Source of the DNA: Desulfofarcimen acetoxidans DSM 771
Lineage (GTDB): Bacteria; Bacillota; Desulfotomaculia; Desulfotomaculales; Desulfofarciminaceae
Direction: 5' to 3'
Assembly (NCBI RefSeq): GCF_000024205.1
Contig: NC_013216.1
Span: 2,418,001-2,482,000 of the forward strand
Length of the DNA: 64,000 bases
Position 1 is the first letter of the stretch. Each line of letters opens with the position of its first letter. The position numbers and the translations under genes were made by a program. The notes under the pieces were generated by a model. That model did not search any database. It saw only the letters and a list, made by a program, of their open reading frames with translations, and had not been told where the DNA came from. Positions 25,929 to 34,704 of this stretch are shown piece by piece.

Positions 25929-26357
25929 TTATTCCTTACGAGCTTTTTCCGCGTCCTGGCACATATCTGCCAGGCTTATCGAATCAAGCACATCAGCAAT
26001 ACTGTCCCGCACCTTTTCCCAAACTGTCCTGGTTATGCAGAAGTCAAACTGATCACATACACTGGGCACTCCTTCACTCACACATTCCAGCGGCGCTATT
26101 GGTCCTTCCAATACCCTTATGATGTCGCCTACCTTTATCTCGGACGGATCACGGGCCAGTATATACCCACCTTGCGCTCCACGTACACTTTTTACCAAAC
26201 CTGATTTACGCAGAGTAGCTATAAGTTGTTCCAGGTAGTTTTCAGACAGACCTTGTCGCTCGGCCACGTTTTTTAAAGGTATGGGATCGGGCCCGTAATG
26301 CAGAGCAAGAAAGAACATGGCTTTAAGACCATAGTGTCCTTTTGTTGACATTCGCAT
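25929..26357 (-). CDS. Rrf2-family (IscR-like) regulator
   Basis: 142 residues from the ATG at 26357, preceded by AAGGGGTG; the frame is open 90 bases upstream, over the promoter. Winged helix (MRMSTKGHYGLKAMFFLA, ENYLEQLIATLRKSGLVKSVRG, GGYILAR). Three Cys spaced C-x7-C-x5-C (ECVSEGVPSVCDQFDFC) could ligate an Fe-S cluster, as in IscR. First gene before iscS-iscU-mnmA, so it probably senses Fe-S status. CymR, a cysteine regulator, occupies this place in Bacillus but lacks these Cys. Confidence 0.9.
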   Translation of the reverse strand: MRMSTKGHYGLKAMFFLALHYGPDPIPLKNVAERQGLSENYLEQLIATLRKSGLVKSVRGAQGGYILARDPSEIKVGDIIRVLEGPIAPLECVSEGVPSVCDQFDFCITRTVWEKVRDSIADVLDSISLADMCQDAEKARKE

Positions 26358-26382
26358 TGACCCACACCCCTTGCTAAACATT

Positions 26383-26407
26383 AATCCATAGTAAACTACT
26401 AGGGATT
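26383..26407 (-). promoter_or_regulatory. Palindromic operator of the Rrf2-isc operon
   Basis: Half-sites AATCCnTAGTA and TACTAnGGATT face each other across a 3-base centre, a 25-bp inverted repeat with one unpaired base per arm. It lies between the -10 and the gene, over the expected transcript start, as expected for repression by the Rrf2 protein. Confidence 0.7.
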
Positions 26408-26418
26408 CATATGGCATT

Positions 26419-26447
26419 ATCTTAGCATACACTGTGAAACTTGTCAA
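26419..26447 (-). promoter_or_regulatory. Promoter of the Rrf2-isc operon
   Basis: Minus-strand TTGACA (26442-26447), 17-bp spacer, TAAGAT (26419-26424). The operator palindrome begins 12 bp downstream of the -10. Confidence 0.75.
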
Positions 26448-26513
26448 TTAAAAAGCCTACTAAGGTACTCAGAATTAATAAAATAAGACTCGAATTTTAT
26501 AATTCAAAAGACA

Positions 26514-26570
26514 AAAAAGTCGCTTTAAGCAACTTCCCGAAGTATAAAACAAATTATTTACTCAGCGTTT
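26514..26570 (+). repeat. Degenerate repeat remnant, copy F
   Basis: It retains only the hairpin block (AAAGTCGCTTTAAGCAACTT, 26517-26536) and a few bases like the right end (AAATTATTTACT), with the middle missing. Like the full copies it lies just beyond the U-run of a terminator, here that of the 96-codon gene. Confidence 0.45.
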
Positions 26571-26606
26571 ATAAAAAATAAAAGGCTGGTGATTAACCCA
26601 GCCCTT
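26571..26606 (-). terminator. Terminator of the 96-codon wHTH gene
   Basis: Minus-strand stem GGCTGG / CCAGCC with an 8-base loop, followed by TTTTATTTTTTAT. Confidence 0.8.
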
Positions 26607-26883
26607 CAATATCATTATTAGCTTCAATAGTTAAAAAATCCATGCCTAATCCCGTTAGACTGCATATTTTACTTTTTCCCTCAGTATTAACATTTATTAA
26701 TCCTAGAGCATATAACTGCATAATTACATGGTCTAATACTGCTCTTTTAACCTTTGATGTCAAGGAAAGTTCCTCTTTATTCATGCCACCGTGTTCAGTT
26801 AGAGCATTTAGGACACGCCCGGCCTCTTCCGGCAAACGGTTATTCACTTGTACAAAGTATTCAGGTAAAGTTATTTGCAGCAT
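26593..26883 (-). CDS. Hypothetical small protein, possible winged helix
   Basis: 96 residues; GGAGGAAGG precedes the ATG. The pattern LPEEAGRVLNALTEHGGMNKEELSLTSKVKRAVLDHVIMQLYALGLI suggests a MarR/ArsR-like helix-turn-helix. A short Cys-containing wing follows (KSKICSLTGLG). I do not recognise the family. It has its own terminator and stands alone between the Rrf2 and thioredoxin genes. Confidence 0.6.
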   Translation of the reverse strand: MLQITLPEYFVQVNNRLPEEAGRVLNALTEHGGMNKEELSLTSKVKRAVLDHVIMQLYALGLINVNTEGKSKICSLTGLGMDFLTIEANNDIEGLG

Positions 26884-26952
26884 CTACCTTCCTCCGTATT
26901 AGTTAGTTTATTGCTGATATTATTCTCAGTTACGGCAAAAATAATAACAGTA

Positions 26953-26980
26953 AAATTAAAAAACACGTCGGCGACGTGTC
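26953..26980 (-). terminator. Terminator of the second thioredoxin gene
   Basis: Minus-strand stem ACACGTCG / CGACGTGT with almost no loop, followed by T6AATTTT, just after the stop at 26992. Confidence 0.8.
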
Positions 26981-26991
26981 TTTTCGATATA

Positions 26992-27324
26992 CTATTTAAT
27001 ATTTCGGAGAATAGCTCTTTGCAACTCGTCCCTATGTCTAGACCCGATTAAACGTTCTGTTTCTATACCGTTTTTAAGAATCATAACAGTAGGGATACTA
27101 TAAACTTTATGGTGCTTTACTATTTCCTTGCAATTATCTGAATCCAATTTTGCAATTAATATTTTTCCGGCAAATTCGTCCACAAGAGTGTCGATAACAG
27201 GAGAAATAATCTTACAGGGTAAACACCACTCAGCCCAAAAGTAAACTATGACAGGAACCTGGCTGTTATTAATTAGCTGCTCAAATTCATCATCTGTAGA
27301 AATGCTTAATGCGTTAACGGCCAA
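26992..27324 (-). CDS. Thioredoxin-like protein (WCLPC)
   Basis: 110 residues from the TTG at 27324, eight bases behind AAAGGAG; the frame upstream is not supported. Active site YFWAEWCLPCKIISP, cis-Pro YSIPTVMILKNG. The CLPC pair differs from the CGPC of the first thioredoxin and should alter redox potential. Partner unknown. Transcribed downstream of tcdA. Confidence 0.88.
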   Translation of the reverse strand: MAVNALSISTDDEFEQLINNSQVPVIVYFWAEWCLPCKIISPVIDTLVDEFAGKILIAKLDSDNCKEIVKHHKVYSIPTVMILKNGIETERLIGSRHRDELQRAILRNIK

Positions 27325-27440
27325 AAGACTCGCTCCTTTCCTTTTGCAAAAAGAAATAGGTATTCTTGCTACAGCCAATATAATTATATGACTAGACATA
27401 ATAATTGTCAATTTGTAGAAATAATCTGAAATATGTGACA

Positions 27441-28175
27441 TTATATTTTGTCGTTTAATAAATCTCCAACCACAGCTCCGGCCATTAATAGTCCCATAAC
27501 TGGTGGTACGTAAGATATACTGCCTACTACCTGACGAGTTTTAAATGTTAATTTATTATCGAAATTGTTATCAGCGGAGTTTTGTATGCTAACCGGCAGC
27601 TCGGTTGAATAGACGACCTTAATCCCTTTATTAAACCCTGCTTTTCTCAATTCCCGTCGAATAATGCGTGCTAATGGACAAACCGAAGTTTCGCTAATAT
27701 CCGCAACTTTAAATTTTGTCGCATCCAGTTTATTAGCCGCTCCCATCGCCGAGATTAGCGGGGTAGAACTATGTAAGCAACGAATAATCAAATCCAGCTT
27801 TCCTGGTATATAATCAATAGCATCAATGATGTAATCAAAAGCTTCAGTGAAAAACTTATCTCCCCGATCAGGTGAATAAAACTCTTTAGCCACAGTTACC
27901 AGGGCTTCGGGGTTTATCCTCTTAATCCTTTGCTCCATTAAAAATGTTTTAGCCTCACCAATTGTGTCGTTAAAAGCATGTATTTGACGGTTAATATTGG
28001 TAATATCAACCAGATCATGATCAACCAGAAAAAACGAACCTATACCGGCACGCGCCAGTGCTTCAACAGCAAAGGAACCAACGCCCCCAAGACCAAAAAC
28101 CGCAATACGGCTTGCAGATAATTTTTTTATTCCTTCCGGGCCAATAAGCAGCTCTGTGCGTGAAAATCTATACAA
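27441..28175 (-). CDS. tcdA: tRNA threonylcarbamoyladenosine dehydratase (TcdA/YrvM-like)
   Basis: 244 residues, ThiF/E1-like. Nucleotide site VFGLGGVGSFAVEALARAG (about 26-44), LVDHDLVDITNINRQ, and Cys in SVCPLARIIRRELRK. TcdA cyclises t6A37 to ct6A in tRNA using ATP. In Bacillus the homologue YrvM lies beside aspS, as here. TTG start behind GGGAGG. The end shows GSISYVPPVMGLLMAG. Confidence 0.9.
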   Translation of the reverse strand: MYRFSRTELLIGPEGIKKLSASRIAVFGLGGVGSFAVEALARAGIGSFFLVDHDLVDITNINRQIHAFNDTIGEAKTFLMEQRIKRINPEALVTVAKEFYSPDRGDKFFTEAFDYIIDAIDYIPGKLDLIIRCLHSSTPLISAMGAANKLDATKFKVADISETSVCPLARIIRRELRKAGFNKGIKVVYSTELPVSIQNSADNNFDNKLTFKTRQVVGSISYVPPVMGLLMAGAVVGDLLNDKI

Positions 28176-28209
28176 AAAATAAAGCCTCCCTTGGAGAAGC
28201 GCAACTGCA

Positions 28210-28341
28210 CAAGAAAGTCGCTTTAAGCGACTTTCGATCAGCCATAGGCACTCGTGCTATCCTGGAAATAAAATCAAAAGTGCAATTTATTAAACAATAA
28301 TTTATCCACAGATCCATAATAAGCATAATTTACCATAGCAT
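28210..28341 (+). repeat. Dispersed intergenic repeat, copy B
   Basis: It begins with the near-perfect hairpin GAAAGTCGCTTTAAGCGAC(TTTC), then CAGCCATAGGCACTCGTGCT, a diverged middle, TTATCCACAGATCC and AAGCATAATTTACC. The right end stops beside the U-run of the 6S RNA terminator. It lies between tcdA and the 6S gene and is non-coding. Confidence 0.8.
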
Positions 28342-28343
28342 AT

Positions 28344-28521
28344 AAAAACCCCACATATGCCGTAATCCCTAAAGTTTGAACTCCGCTCTCGCAGGTGGGT
28401 ACCCTCCTGTCTATTTTATGTTCCTCTATAAAAGAGTAATCAAGCCATAGACAGAGACCAGGTTCCCAATGTAATGGTATTGGCTCAAAACTTCAAGGAA
28501 GGTCACGCACACTGTAGGGTG
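28344..28521 (-). ncRNA. ssrS: 6S RNA
   Basis: About 178 nt on the minus strand between aspS and tcdA, the known location of bsrA-type 6S RNA in Firmicutes. A closing stem (5' CCCTACA with 3' TGTGGGG, extended by TGTGC/GCATA) ends in T5. The 5' side of the central bubble holds AGTTTTGAGCC, close to the pRNA template AGTTTTGACC of Bacillus 6S-1 RNA. A long, bulged inner stem includes TAGACAGGAGGGTACC against GGGAACCTGGTCTCTGTCTA. It should bind housekeeping RNA polymerase and dampen transcription in stationary phase. Confidence 0.85.
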
Positions 28522-28525
28522 TATA

Positions 28526-28554
28526 TTATTAAATTAGCGTTAGAATTATGTTAA
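28526..28554 (-). promoter_or_regulatory. Probable 6S RNA promoter
   Basis: Minus-strand TTAACA (28549-28554), 17 bp, TAATAA (28526-28531), with an overlapping TAATAT. The predicted start near 28519-28521 agrees with the closing stem of the RNA. Confidence 0.55.
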
Positions 28555-28587
28555 CACAATTAAGCCATTTTTGCAAGCAGCTTTAGT

Positions 28588-30414
28588 TTATGCCCTCTTT
28601 AAATCAATTTTTATGTGCAATTCTTTTAGCTGCTTATCCTCAACCTCAGACGGTGCCTGTGTCATTAAACAAGTGGCACTCTGAGTTTTGGGGAAAGCAA
28701 TCACATCTCTGATGGATTTTTTACCTGCTAAAATCATAATCAGGCGATCAAAGCCAAAAGCAAAGCCACCGTGCGGGGGTGTTCCAAACTCAAAAGCTTC
28801 CAGCATATAACCAAACTTTTCCCTGGCCACTTCTGCTGATAAGCCGATAGCCGCAAACATTTTTTCCTGAACATCTCTACGGTGAATACGAATACTGCCT
28901 CCGCCAACCTCAACTCCGTTTAATACCAGGTCATAGGCCTTTGCCCTTACCTTGCCTGGCTCAGTTTCCATTAGTGCAATGTCTTCATCCCTGGGAGCAG
29001 TAAAGGGGTGGTGCATGGCTGCATAGCGTTTTTCTTCCGGATCATAGGCCAAAAGTGGAAAATCAGTAACCCAGAGAAAATTATTCAAATTCTCAGGAAT
29101 AATATTTAGCATTTCAGCTAAATGCAAGCGAAGCGCTCCCAGCGCGCCTGCTACCGTTTCAGAGGTATCGGCCACAAATAACAATAAATCTCCCGGTTCG
29201 CCCCGCATGCGACTGACAATAGTATTCAATTCTTCTTCAGTGAAAAATTTAGCAATAACGGATTTGACACCTTCATCGCTGACAATAATGTAAGCCAATC
29301 CTTTGGCTCTGTAAATTGCTGCAAATTTTGTCAAATCATCTATTTCCTTGCGGCTAAGACTGCCGCAACCTTTAGCGTTAATACCTTTAACTTGTCCGCC
29401 GTTTTTAACCGCCGCAGAAAAAACTTTAAAACCACATCCTAAAGCTATATCGGATAAATCACAAAGTTCCAGTCCAAAGCGGGTATCAGGTTTATCTGAA
29501 CCAAAGCGGTCAATAGCCTCCTGGTAGGTAAGTCGTGGAAAAGGAGAAATCAAATCCAGACCTGCTGTCTCCAGATACAGCCGGGATACCAGTTTTTCCA
29601 TAAGCAATAAAACATCTTCTACATCGACAAAAGACATTTCCAAATCGATTTGCGTAAACTCCGGCTGACGGTCCGCTCTCAAATCCTCATCTCTGAAACA
29701 ACGCACGATCTGGAAATACCTCTCCATACCGGCAACCATAAGAATCTGTTTAAATATTTGCGGTGATTGAGGCAATGCATAGAATTTGCCGGGATTTATA
29801 CGGCTTGGCACTAAATAATCACGCGCCCCTTCCGGTGTGCTTTTTGTCAGCATAGGAGTCTCAATTTCCCAAAAACCGTTTTCGTCCAGAAAATCCCTGG
29901 CAACCTTACTGGTTTTATGTCTTAAATAAATGCTCCTTTGCATTTCCGGGCGGCGCAGGTCAAGATAACGATAACGCAATCTTAGGTTTTCATCTACATC
30001 TATACCGTCCTCCACGTAAAAGGGCGGTGTTTTGGCAGTATTTAAAATTCTCAATTCATGGCAAATAACTTCTATCTCACCGGTAACCAGGTTGTAGTTT
30101 TCCGTTCCCTCTGGCCTGGGACGGATTGTACCGGCTATAGCCAGCACATATTCATTGCGAATAGCCTCCGCTTTATGAAAAGCATCAACAGCTAAATCAG
30201 GACTGAAAACAAGCTGCACTAAACCGCTTCTGTCACGCAGATCCACGAAAATCAATCCCCCGTGATCCCTGCGTTTACTAACCCAACCCATTAGCACTAC
30301 GGCCTGGCCCACCATCTGTTTGTTCAGGTCTTCACAGTAATTAGTCCGCTTTAAGCCATTAATGTTTTCCGCTGCAACAGAACCAGGTTTTGATTCTGTT
30401 TTTTCTTCCGACAT
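28588..30414 (-). CDS. aspS: Aspartyl-tRNA synthetase
   Basis: 608 residues from the ATG at 30414 behind GGGAGG. Bacterial-type AspRS: OB-fold anticodon domain ([21 protein letters not shown]), class II motif 2 ([20 protein letters not shown]) and the GAD insertion. Motif 3 is FGFDRLIM in [11 protein letters not shown]. Bacterial enzymes may charge Asn tRNA too if no AsnRS exists; this cannot be told here. 28 bases downstream of hisS. Confidence 0.97.
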   Translation of the reverse strand: MSEEKTESKPGSVAAENINGLKRTNYCEDLNKQMVGQAVVLMGWVSKRRDHGGLIFVDLRDRSGLVQLVFSPDLAVDAFHKAEAIRNEYVLAIAGTIRPRPEGTENYNLVTGEIEVICHELRILNTAKTPPFYVEDGIDVDENLRLRYRYLDLRRPEMQRSIYLRHKTSKVARDFLDENGFWEIETPMLTKSTPEGARDYLVPSRINPGKFYALPQSPQIFKQILMVAGMERYFQIVRCFRDEDLRADRQPEFTQIDLEMSFVDVEDVLLLMEKLVSRLYLETAGLDLISPFPRLTYQEAIDRFGSDKPDTRFGLELCDLSDIALGCGFKVFSAAVKNGGQVKGINAKGCGSLSRKEIDDLTKFAAIYRAKGLAYIIVSDEGVKSVIAKFFTEEELNTIVSRMRGEPGDLLLFVADTSETVAGALGALRLHLAEMLNIIPENLNNFLWVTDFPLLAYDPEEKRYAAMHHPFTAPRDEDIALMETEPGKVRAKAYDLVLNGVEVGGGSIRIHRRDVQEKMFAAIGLSAEVAREKFGYMLEAFEFGTPPHGGFAFGFDRLIMILAGKKSIRDVIAFPKTQSATCLMTQAPSEVEDKQLKELHIKIDLKRA

Positions 30415-30441
30415 GATTATTTCCTCCCTCAGCAAATCTCT

Positions 30442-31701
30442 TTATAATGAATTTTTAATATACTCAGCAACTGCCTGCACAGGTACTTTTTCCTGTTTGC
30501 CTGCCAACATGTCTTTTACCAGCAACAAGCCTTCGGCTAGTTCAGACTCACCTATAATTACGGTAAAACGGGCAGCCAGCTTTCCGGCATGCTTCATCTG
30601 TGCCTTTAAACTACGGCCTAAATAATCTTTATCAGCAGACAGCCCGGTCCGGCGCAGATTGAATAACACCTTAAAAGCTGTCTCTTCAGTACCGGCTCCG
30701 GCAGCTGCAACAAAAACTTCCGGACCCAGTGCGGCGGGGAAAACTATCCCTTGTTTTTCAGCAATCAGCAAAACTCTTTCCAGCCCTACCGCATAACCAA
30801 TGCCGGGTGCGGGTGCGCCGCCGCACTCTTCGATCAGACCGTTATAGCGCCCGCCTCCGCCTATAGAACTCTGTGCGCCTATATCACGGGCCATAACCTC
30901 AAAAGCCGTATGTGTATAATAGTCCAGACCCCTTACCAGTGATGAATCAACAGTAAAAGATATATCCAATAAACTCAGGTATTTTTTTACCAGAGAAAAG
31001 TGTTTGGCACAATTTTCACATAAACAGTCTAAGGTAACCGGTGCCCCTGCTCCGAGCAGCCGGCAGCCAGTGTTTTTGCAGTCCAGAATGCGCAGGGGGT
31101 TGCGGTTGTAGCGGCCCTGGCAGTTGGCACATAGTTCATTTAGCTTTGGTTTAAAAAATGCTTGCAGTTTCTCTCTTAATACCGGCCGGCAGTCGGGGCA
31201 GCCAACACTGTTGATGCGCAGTTCCAGATCTTTTAAGCCAAGCCGGGTATAAAAATCCATGGCCATAGCAATTACTTCAGCATCCACGGCAGGTTCGTCT
31301 GAACCGAATACTTCCACCCCGAACTGATGAAACTGGCGAAAACGGCCAGCCTGGGGCCGGTCATATCGAAACATCGGTCCGGTATAATAAAGCTTAACCG
31401 GCTGTACACCGGCATACAGCTTGTTTTCCAAATAAGCCCGGACGGCTGAAGCGGTTCCCTCAGGACGCAGGGTAATACTTCTTTCCCCGCGATCAGTAAA
31501 TGTGTACATTTCTTTTTCCACTATATCAGTAGTTTCTCCAACTCCGCGAATAAAAAGATCTGTATGTTCAAAAACAGGTGTACGCAATTCTGCAAAACCG
31601 TATTCATGACATAACTGTTTAATAACACTTTCTATGTATTGCCACTTTTCCACTTCACCCGGCAAAATATCATTAGTACCCCTGGGACGTGTGGTCAGCA
31701 T
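30442..31701 (-). CDS. hisS: Histidyl-tRNA synthetase
   Basis: 419 residues from the ATG at 31701 (MLTTRPRGTNDILPGE) with AGGAGGAGG upstream; the frame continues upstream without support. Motif 2 is FRYDRPQAGRFRQFHQFG, the histidine-binding RGLDYYTHTAFE and GGGRYNGL are present, and motif 3 is GIGYAVGLERV. No T-box leader is seen in the short upstream space. hisS-aspS order is standard in Firmicutes. Confidence 0.97.
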   Translation of the reverse strand: MLTTRPRGTNDILPGEVEKWQYIESVIKQLCHEYGFAELRTPVFEHTDLFIRGVGETTDIVEKEMYTFTDRGERSITLRPEGTASAVRAYLENKLYAGVQPVKLYYTGPMFRYDRPQAGRFRQFHQFGVEVFGSDEPAVDAEVIAMAMDFYTRLGLKDLELRINSVGCPDCRPVLREKLQAFFKPKLNELCANCQGRYNRNPLRILDCKNTGCRLLGAGAPVTLDCLCENCAKHFSLVKKYLSLLDISFTVDSSLVRGLDYYTHTAFEVMARDIGAQSSIGGGGRYNGLIEECGGAPAPGIGYAVGLERVLLIAEKQGIVFPAALGPEVFVAAAGAGTEETAFKVLFNLRRTGLSADKDYLGRSLKAQMKHAGKLAARFTVIIGESELAEGLLLVKDMLAGKQEKVPVQAVAEYIKNSL

Positions 31702-31796
31702 ATAAATCCTCCTCCTGATACATAAAACCGACTCCCGTATTTTAAGAAAAAAATCCTGCCTTGTCAATATTTATTTGCAGTTTAACTTTTCTCATA

Positions 31797-32543
31797 TTAA
31801 ATAAATCTCCAGGGGCAGAATAATTTCTCCAATCTTTCTAAAATAAAATAAAGAATTAAACCCAGTATACCCATAGCTATAACGCCTGAAAACATTTCAT
31901 CATAAGCCACACGTGACCAGGCGTCCATCAGATAATAACCGATTCCCTCACTGCTGGCAATACTTTCCGAAATAAATAAAACGGCAATGGCTGTCCCCAG
32001 TCCTATGCGCAAAGAAGTTAGGATATCCGGCAAACAGGCCGGAAAAATAACGTGCAGATAAATATCAAGCTTACCTGCTCCAAGTGAAGTAACGGAATCA
32101 ATCAGGCGGTTGTCCACTGACCTGGCTGCGTCTCTGGTAGTTACCAGGATTTGAAAGAATACGACCAGTGTGATTAATAATATTTTTGACAGGTTGCCCA
32201 GACCAAAAAAAGACATAAAAATAGGCAAAAAAACGATTTTAGGAATTGGATAAACCACAAAAATTAAAGGCGATAAAAACTTATCCCAAAGGGCTTTACG
32301 CCCTAATACAAGCCCCAGCGGAACAGCAAGCAGCAACGATATTATAAGAGATAAAACTACCCGGTAAGAGCTTATCAAAAAGTGCCTGGCAAGTTCTTTG
32401 GTAATAGCCAGCGCAAATGCCTGAAATGCTAAATAAGGCGCGGGCAGATAAGGTTCTTTCAGTCCTGAAGCCGCCAACTGCCAAAATAATATTAAAACCA
32501 GCACTGCCCAGAAACAAGCAAAGCCACCCTTATATTTAATCAA
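31797..32543 (-). CDS. ABC importer permease (SsuC/TauC type)
   Basis: 248 residues with six or so hydrophobic spans and the BPD_transp_1 EAA-like loop (SVTSLGAGKLDIYLHVIFPACLPDILTSLRIG). TTG start overlapping the end of the ATPase gene by 8 bases, with GGAGGG upstream. NitT/TauT-family permeases carry sulfonates, nitrate, thiamine precursors or other small molecules. Third gene of the importer operon. Confidence 0.88.
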   Translation of the reverse strand: MIKYKGGFACFWAVLVLILFWQLAASGLKEPYLPAPYLAFQAFALAITKELARHFLISSYRVVLSLIISLLLAVPLGLVLGRKALWDKFLSPLIFVVYPIPKIVFLPIFMSFFGLGNLSKILLITLVVFFQILVTTRDAARSVDNRLIDSVTSLGAGKLDIYLHVIFPACLPDILTSLRIGLGTAIAVLFISESIASSEGIGYYLMDAWSRVAYDEMFSGVIAMGILGLILYFILERLEKLFCPWRFI

Positions 32544-33351
32544 CAGTCATACCCTCCTCCAAAAGTTTGCGGACAAGGGAGCATAGAGAATAAAAAGCCG
32601 GCTTACTGCGATAATTCGGGTCCCCGATTTGCGGGTTATCCAGACAATGCAAAATTCTCCCGGGACGGGGAGAAAATATTACAATTTTTTGCCCTAAATA
32701 CACGGCTTCCTCAATATTATGTGTTACCAGTACGGAAGTCACTTTATCCTTTCGCCAGATAGCCAACAAAGTTTCTTGCAAAGATTCCCTGGTAAGCGCG
32801 TCCAGTGAAGAAAAAGGTTCATCCATTAACAGCAAGTCGGGCTTTAAAGTCAATGCCCTGGCAATAGCCACTCGCTGCCTTTGCCCCCCGCTCAACTGCG
32901 CGGGATAATGAGAACGGTAAGTCCAAAGACCCAGATCCTGTAAAATTTGCTCAGCTATCATTTTCTGTTCAGAGACGGCAACACCCCTTAATTTAAGCCC
33001 CAATACGGTATTCTGCCAGGCTGTCTGCCATGGCAGCAAGCCGTAGTCCTGTAAAATCAAAGAGGTATTCTTTCGTTTTGGGACTGCCGGCTTTCCGTCT
33101 ATATAAGCTGCACCCTCTGTAGGCGAATAGAGTCCTGCCAAAATATAAAGCAGGGTACTTTTGCCACAGCCGGACGGACCGATAACAGCACAGCTTTCAC
33201 CATAAGCTACGGAAAGATTGATTTCTTGCAGAGCTGTAAGCCGGGTTCCTTCCGGATTAAAAACAACAGAGAGATCTCTGGTTCTAATCATACTGTCTTC
33301 CGGTATTCCGGTTTCGCTGCAGGCATTTCTTAATTTGCTTTTCATACTCAT
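32536..33351 (-). CDS. ABC importer ATPase (SsuB/TauB type)
   Basis: 271 residues. Walker A GPSGCGKSTLLY (about 58-69), Q-loop LILQDYGLLPWQTAW, signature LSGGQRQRVAIARAL, Walker B LLLMDEPFSSLD and switch His VTHNIEEAV. The ATG lies one base after the stop of the binding-protein gene, with GGAGA as ribosome site. It powers the permease encoded downstream. Confidence 0.93.
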   Translation of the reverse strand: MSMKSKLRNACSETGIPEDSMIRTRDLSVVFNPEGTRLTALQEINLSVAYGESCAVIGPSGCGKSTLLYILAGLYSPTEGAAYIDGKPAVPKRKNTSLILQDYGLLPWQTAWQNTVLGLKLRGVAVSEQKMIAEQILQDLGLWTYRSHYPAQLSGGQRQRVAIARALTLKPDLLLMDEPFSSLDALTRESLQETLLAIWRKDKVTSVLVTHNIEEAVYLGQKIVIFSPRPGRILHCLDNPQIGDPNYRSKPAFYSLCSLVRKLLEEGMTVD

Positions 33352-33352
33352 A

Positions 33353-34315
33353 CTATTTCTCCGGCAAATAATCTCCTGTAACCAGGTTTTGATAAGTGAT
33401 TTTTTCTTTTAAAAGCTTCTTCTGCAGCATCCACTGCAATACCTGCTCGACATCTTTCTTCTCCGGCAGCTGCGGTGCCGGGAAGTGCTCCATGGCATAT
33501 ACACCGAGAGCCTCTTTAGGCACTTTAGCCTTATCTACTAACATAGCACGGTAAGATTCCGGATTATTATTTATTTCTTGGGCCGCCAAAGCATAACCGG
33601 CAAGGAATTTTTTTACGGCAGCACCGTTATTCTGAAGTGTTTCCCGGTTAAAAAATATGACAGTCTGAGATAAATTAGTTTCGGTGTCATCAATAATTAG
33701 TTTAGCGCCTTTGCTCTGGGCCAATGCCGCCATCGGATCGGGCAAACAGGCAGCTTTAATCTGTCCTTCCATTAATGCCTGATAGCGTACAGGTATTTTA
33801 GGAATAATGCTCTTTTTAATCTCTTCCGGCTGAAAACCTTTTTCCAGCAGCAAACTGTCTGTCACATACTCAATAATAGAGTTTTTGGAAACTGACACCT
33901 CGACGCCTTTTAACTGGTTAACATTGCTGATCCCGCTTTTCGGCGCTGATAAAATGGCAAATCTGCCTTCTTTTCCTGTTTCACCCAGTGAAAGACTAAC
34001 CACCTGGACCGGAAACCCCCCATTATATAAAGAAGCGGCAGCCAGGAGATCCCCCAGAGAACCGTCTATGGCTTTGGCCTGCAATGCACTGTCTCTTTCC
34101 ACCGCACTGGGAAAGGAAACCAATTCCACATCAACCCCTGCTTGTTTGAAATAACCTTTTTCACCGGCAACAATTAAAGGGAGAGAGTCTACAATCGGCA
34201 GAATGCCCAGCTTAATTTTCACATGCTCTTCTTTGTCCACTTTTTGCTGCTGGCTGCAGCCAACCAAAAGCAAAGAAAATAATACAGCCATGGACAGTAA
34301 TCTAAAACATTTCAA
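33353..34315 (-). CDS. ABC importer substrate-binding lipoprotein (NitT/TauT family)
   Basis: 320 residues from the TTG at 34315, eight bases behind GGAGGTG; the frame is open for 80 more codons through a terminator and is rejected there. Lipoprotein signal MAVLFSLLLVGCSQQ with the lipidated Cys near residue 17. Binding domain begins VKIKLGILPIVDSLPLIVAG and contains LGDLLAAASLYNGG. NMT1/TauA-like fold. The substrate is not shown by the sequence. First gene of the importer operon. Confidence 0.88.
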   Translation of the reverse strand: MKCFRLLSMAVLFSLLLVGCSQQQKVDKEEHVKIKLGILPIVDSLPLIVAGEKGYFKQAGVDVELVSFPSAVERDSALQAKAIDGSLGDLLAAASLYNGGFPVQVVSLSLGETGKEGRFAILSAPKSGISNVNQLKGVEVSVSKNSIIEYVTDSLLLEKGFQPEEIKKSIIPKIPVRYQALMEGQIKAACLPDPMAALAQSKGAKLIIDDTETNLSQTVIFFNRETLQNNGAAVKKFLAGYALAAQEINNNPESYRAMLVDKAKVPKEALGVYAMEHFPAPQLPEKKDVEQVLQWMLQKKLLKEKITYQNLVTGDYLPEK

Positions 34316-34429
34316 CAAAACCACACCTCCAAAACTAAGGTACTTGTCAACATGTGCTATGTTTCCCGGCACCTTCATTCTTTTCCTATCATGTTCAACT
34401 TTTAGTCGAAAAAATCCTTTTTTATTCTC

Positions 34430-34476
34430 AAAAAAAGAAAAAAGACAAGAGGGAATGCCCATTTCCCTTTTGTCTG
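34430..34476 (-). terminator. Second leader terminator (T2) of the ABC importer
   Basis: Minus-strand stem AGACAAAAGGGAAA / ATTCCCTCTTGTCT, a 14-bp stem with two mismatches and a 5-base loop, followed by TTTTTTCTTTTTTT. It lies 115 bases upstream of the first importer gene with no gene in front of it, so it is an attenuator. Confidence 0.75.
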
Positions 34477-34496
34477 ATGAAAGGAGGAATTTATAA

Positions 34497-34572
34497 CCAC
34501 ACGATAGAATGTCTGATAATACCGTATGGCCTGTAAGGAAGTTAAAAGCTTTTGCCAAGTAAAGCTTTTAAC
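34497..34572 (-). other. Two conserved-looking hairpins in the ABC importer leader
   Basis: Hairpin Q (34541-34572) pairs GTTAAAAGCTTT with AAAGCTTTTAAC. Hairpin P (34497-34529) pairs CCATACGGTA with TATCGTGTGG, allowing G-U, around a 13-base loop. Both lie between terminators T1 and T2, the place of an aptamer in a riboswitch. I do not recognise the fold. Confidence 0.5.
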
Positions 34573-34581
34573 AATTTTAAC

Positions 34582-34635
34582 AAAATAAAAAAACCATAAA
34601 TGTCTTCCTGTTTCTACAGGAAAAACCTTCATGGT
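34582..34635 (-). terminator. First leader terminator (T1) of the ABC importer
   Basis: Minus-strand hairpin (CCATGAA.../...TTTATGG outside, TTCCTGT/ACAGGAA inside, loop AGAA) followed by T7ATTTT. It lies 63 bases downstream of the promoter and no gene precedes it on this strand. Confidence 0.75.
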
Positions 34636-34704
34636 CATATCTTCGTTATCTATTAGAAATAATTCGGAAACTATAAACAACAACTTCCAGTTGCCATTAT
34701 CTTA

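Noticed and set aside
34497-34530. TPP riboswitch suggested by CTGATAATACC on the plus strand
   Set aside because: Wrong strand for the importer genes and the other TPP blocks (CTGAGA, ACCTG-GATAATGCC) are absent.
34316-34558. 80-codon N-terminal extension of the substrate-binding protein
   Set aside because: It runs through terminator T2; the lipoprotein signal and GGAGGTG site fix the start at 34315.
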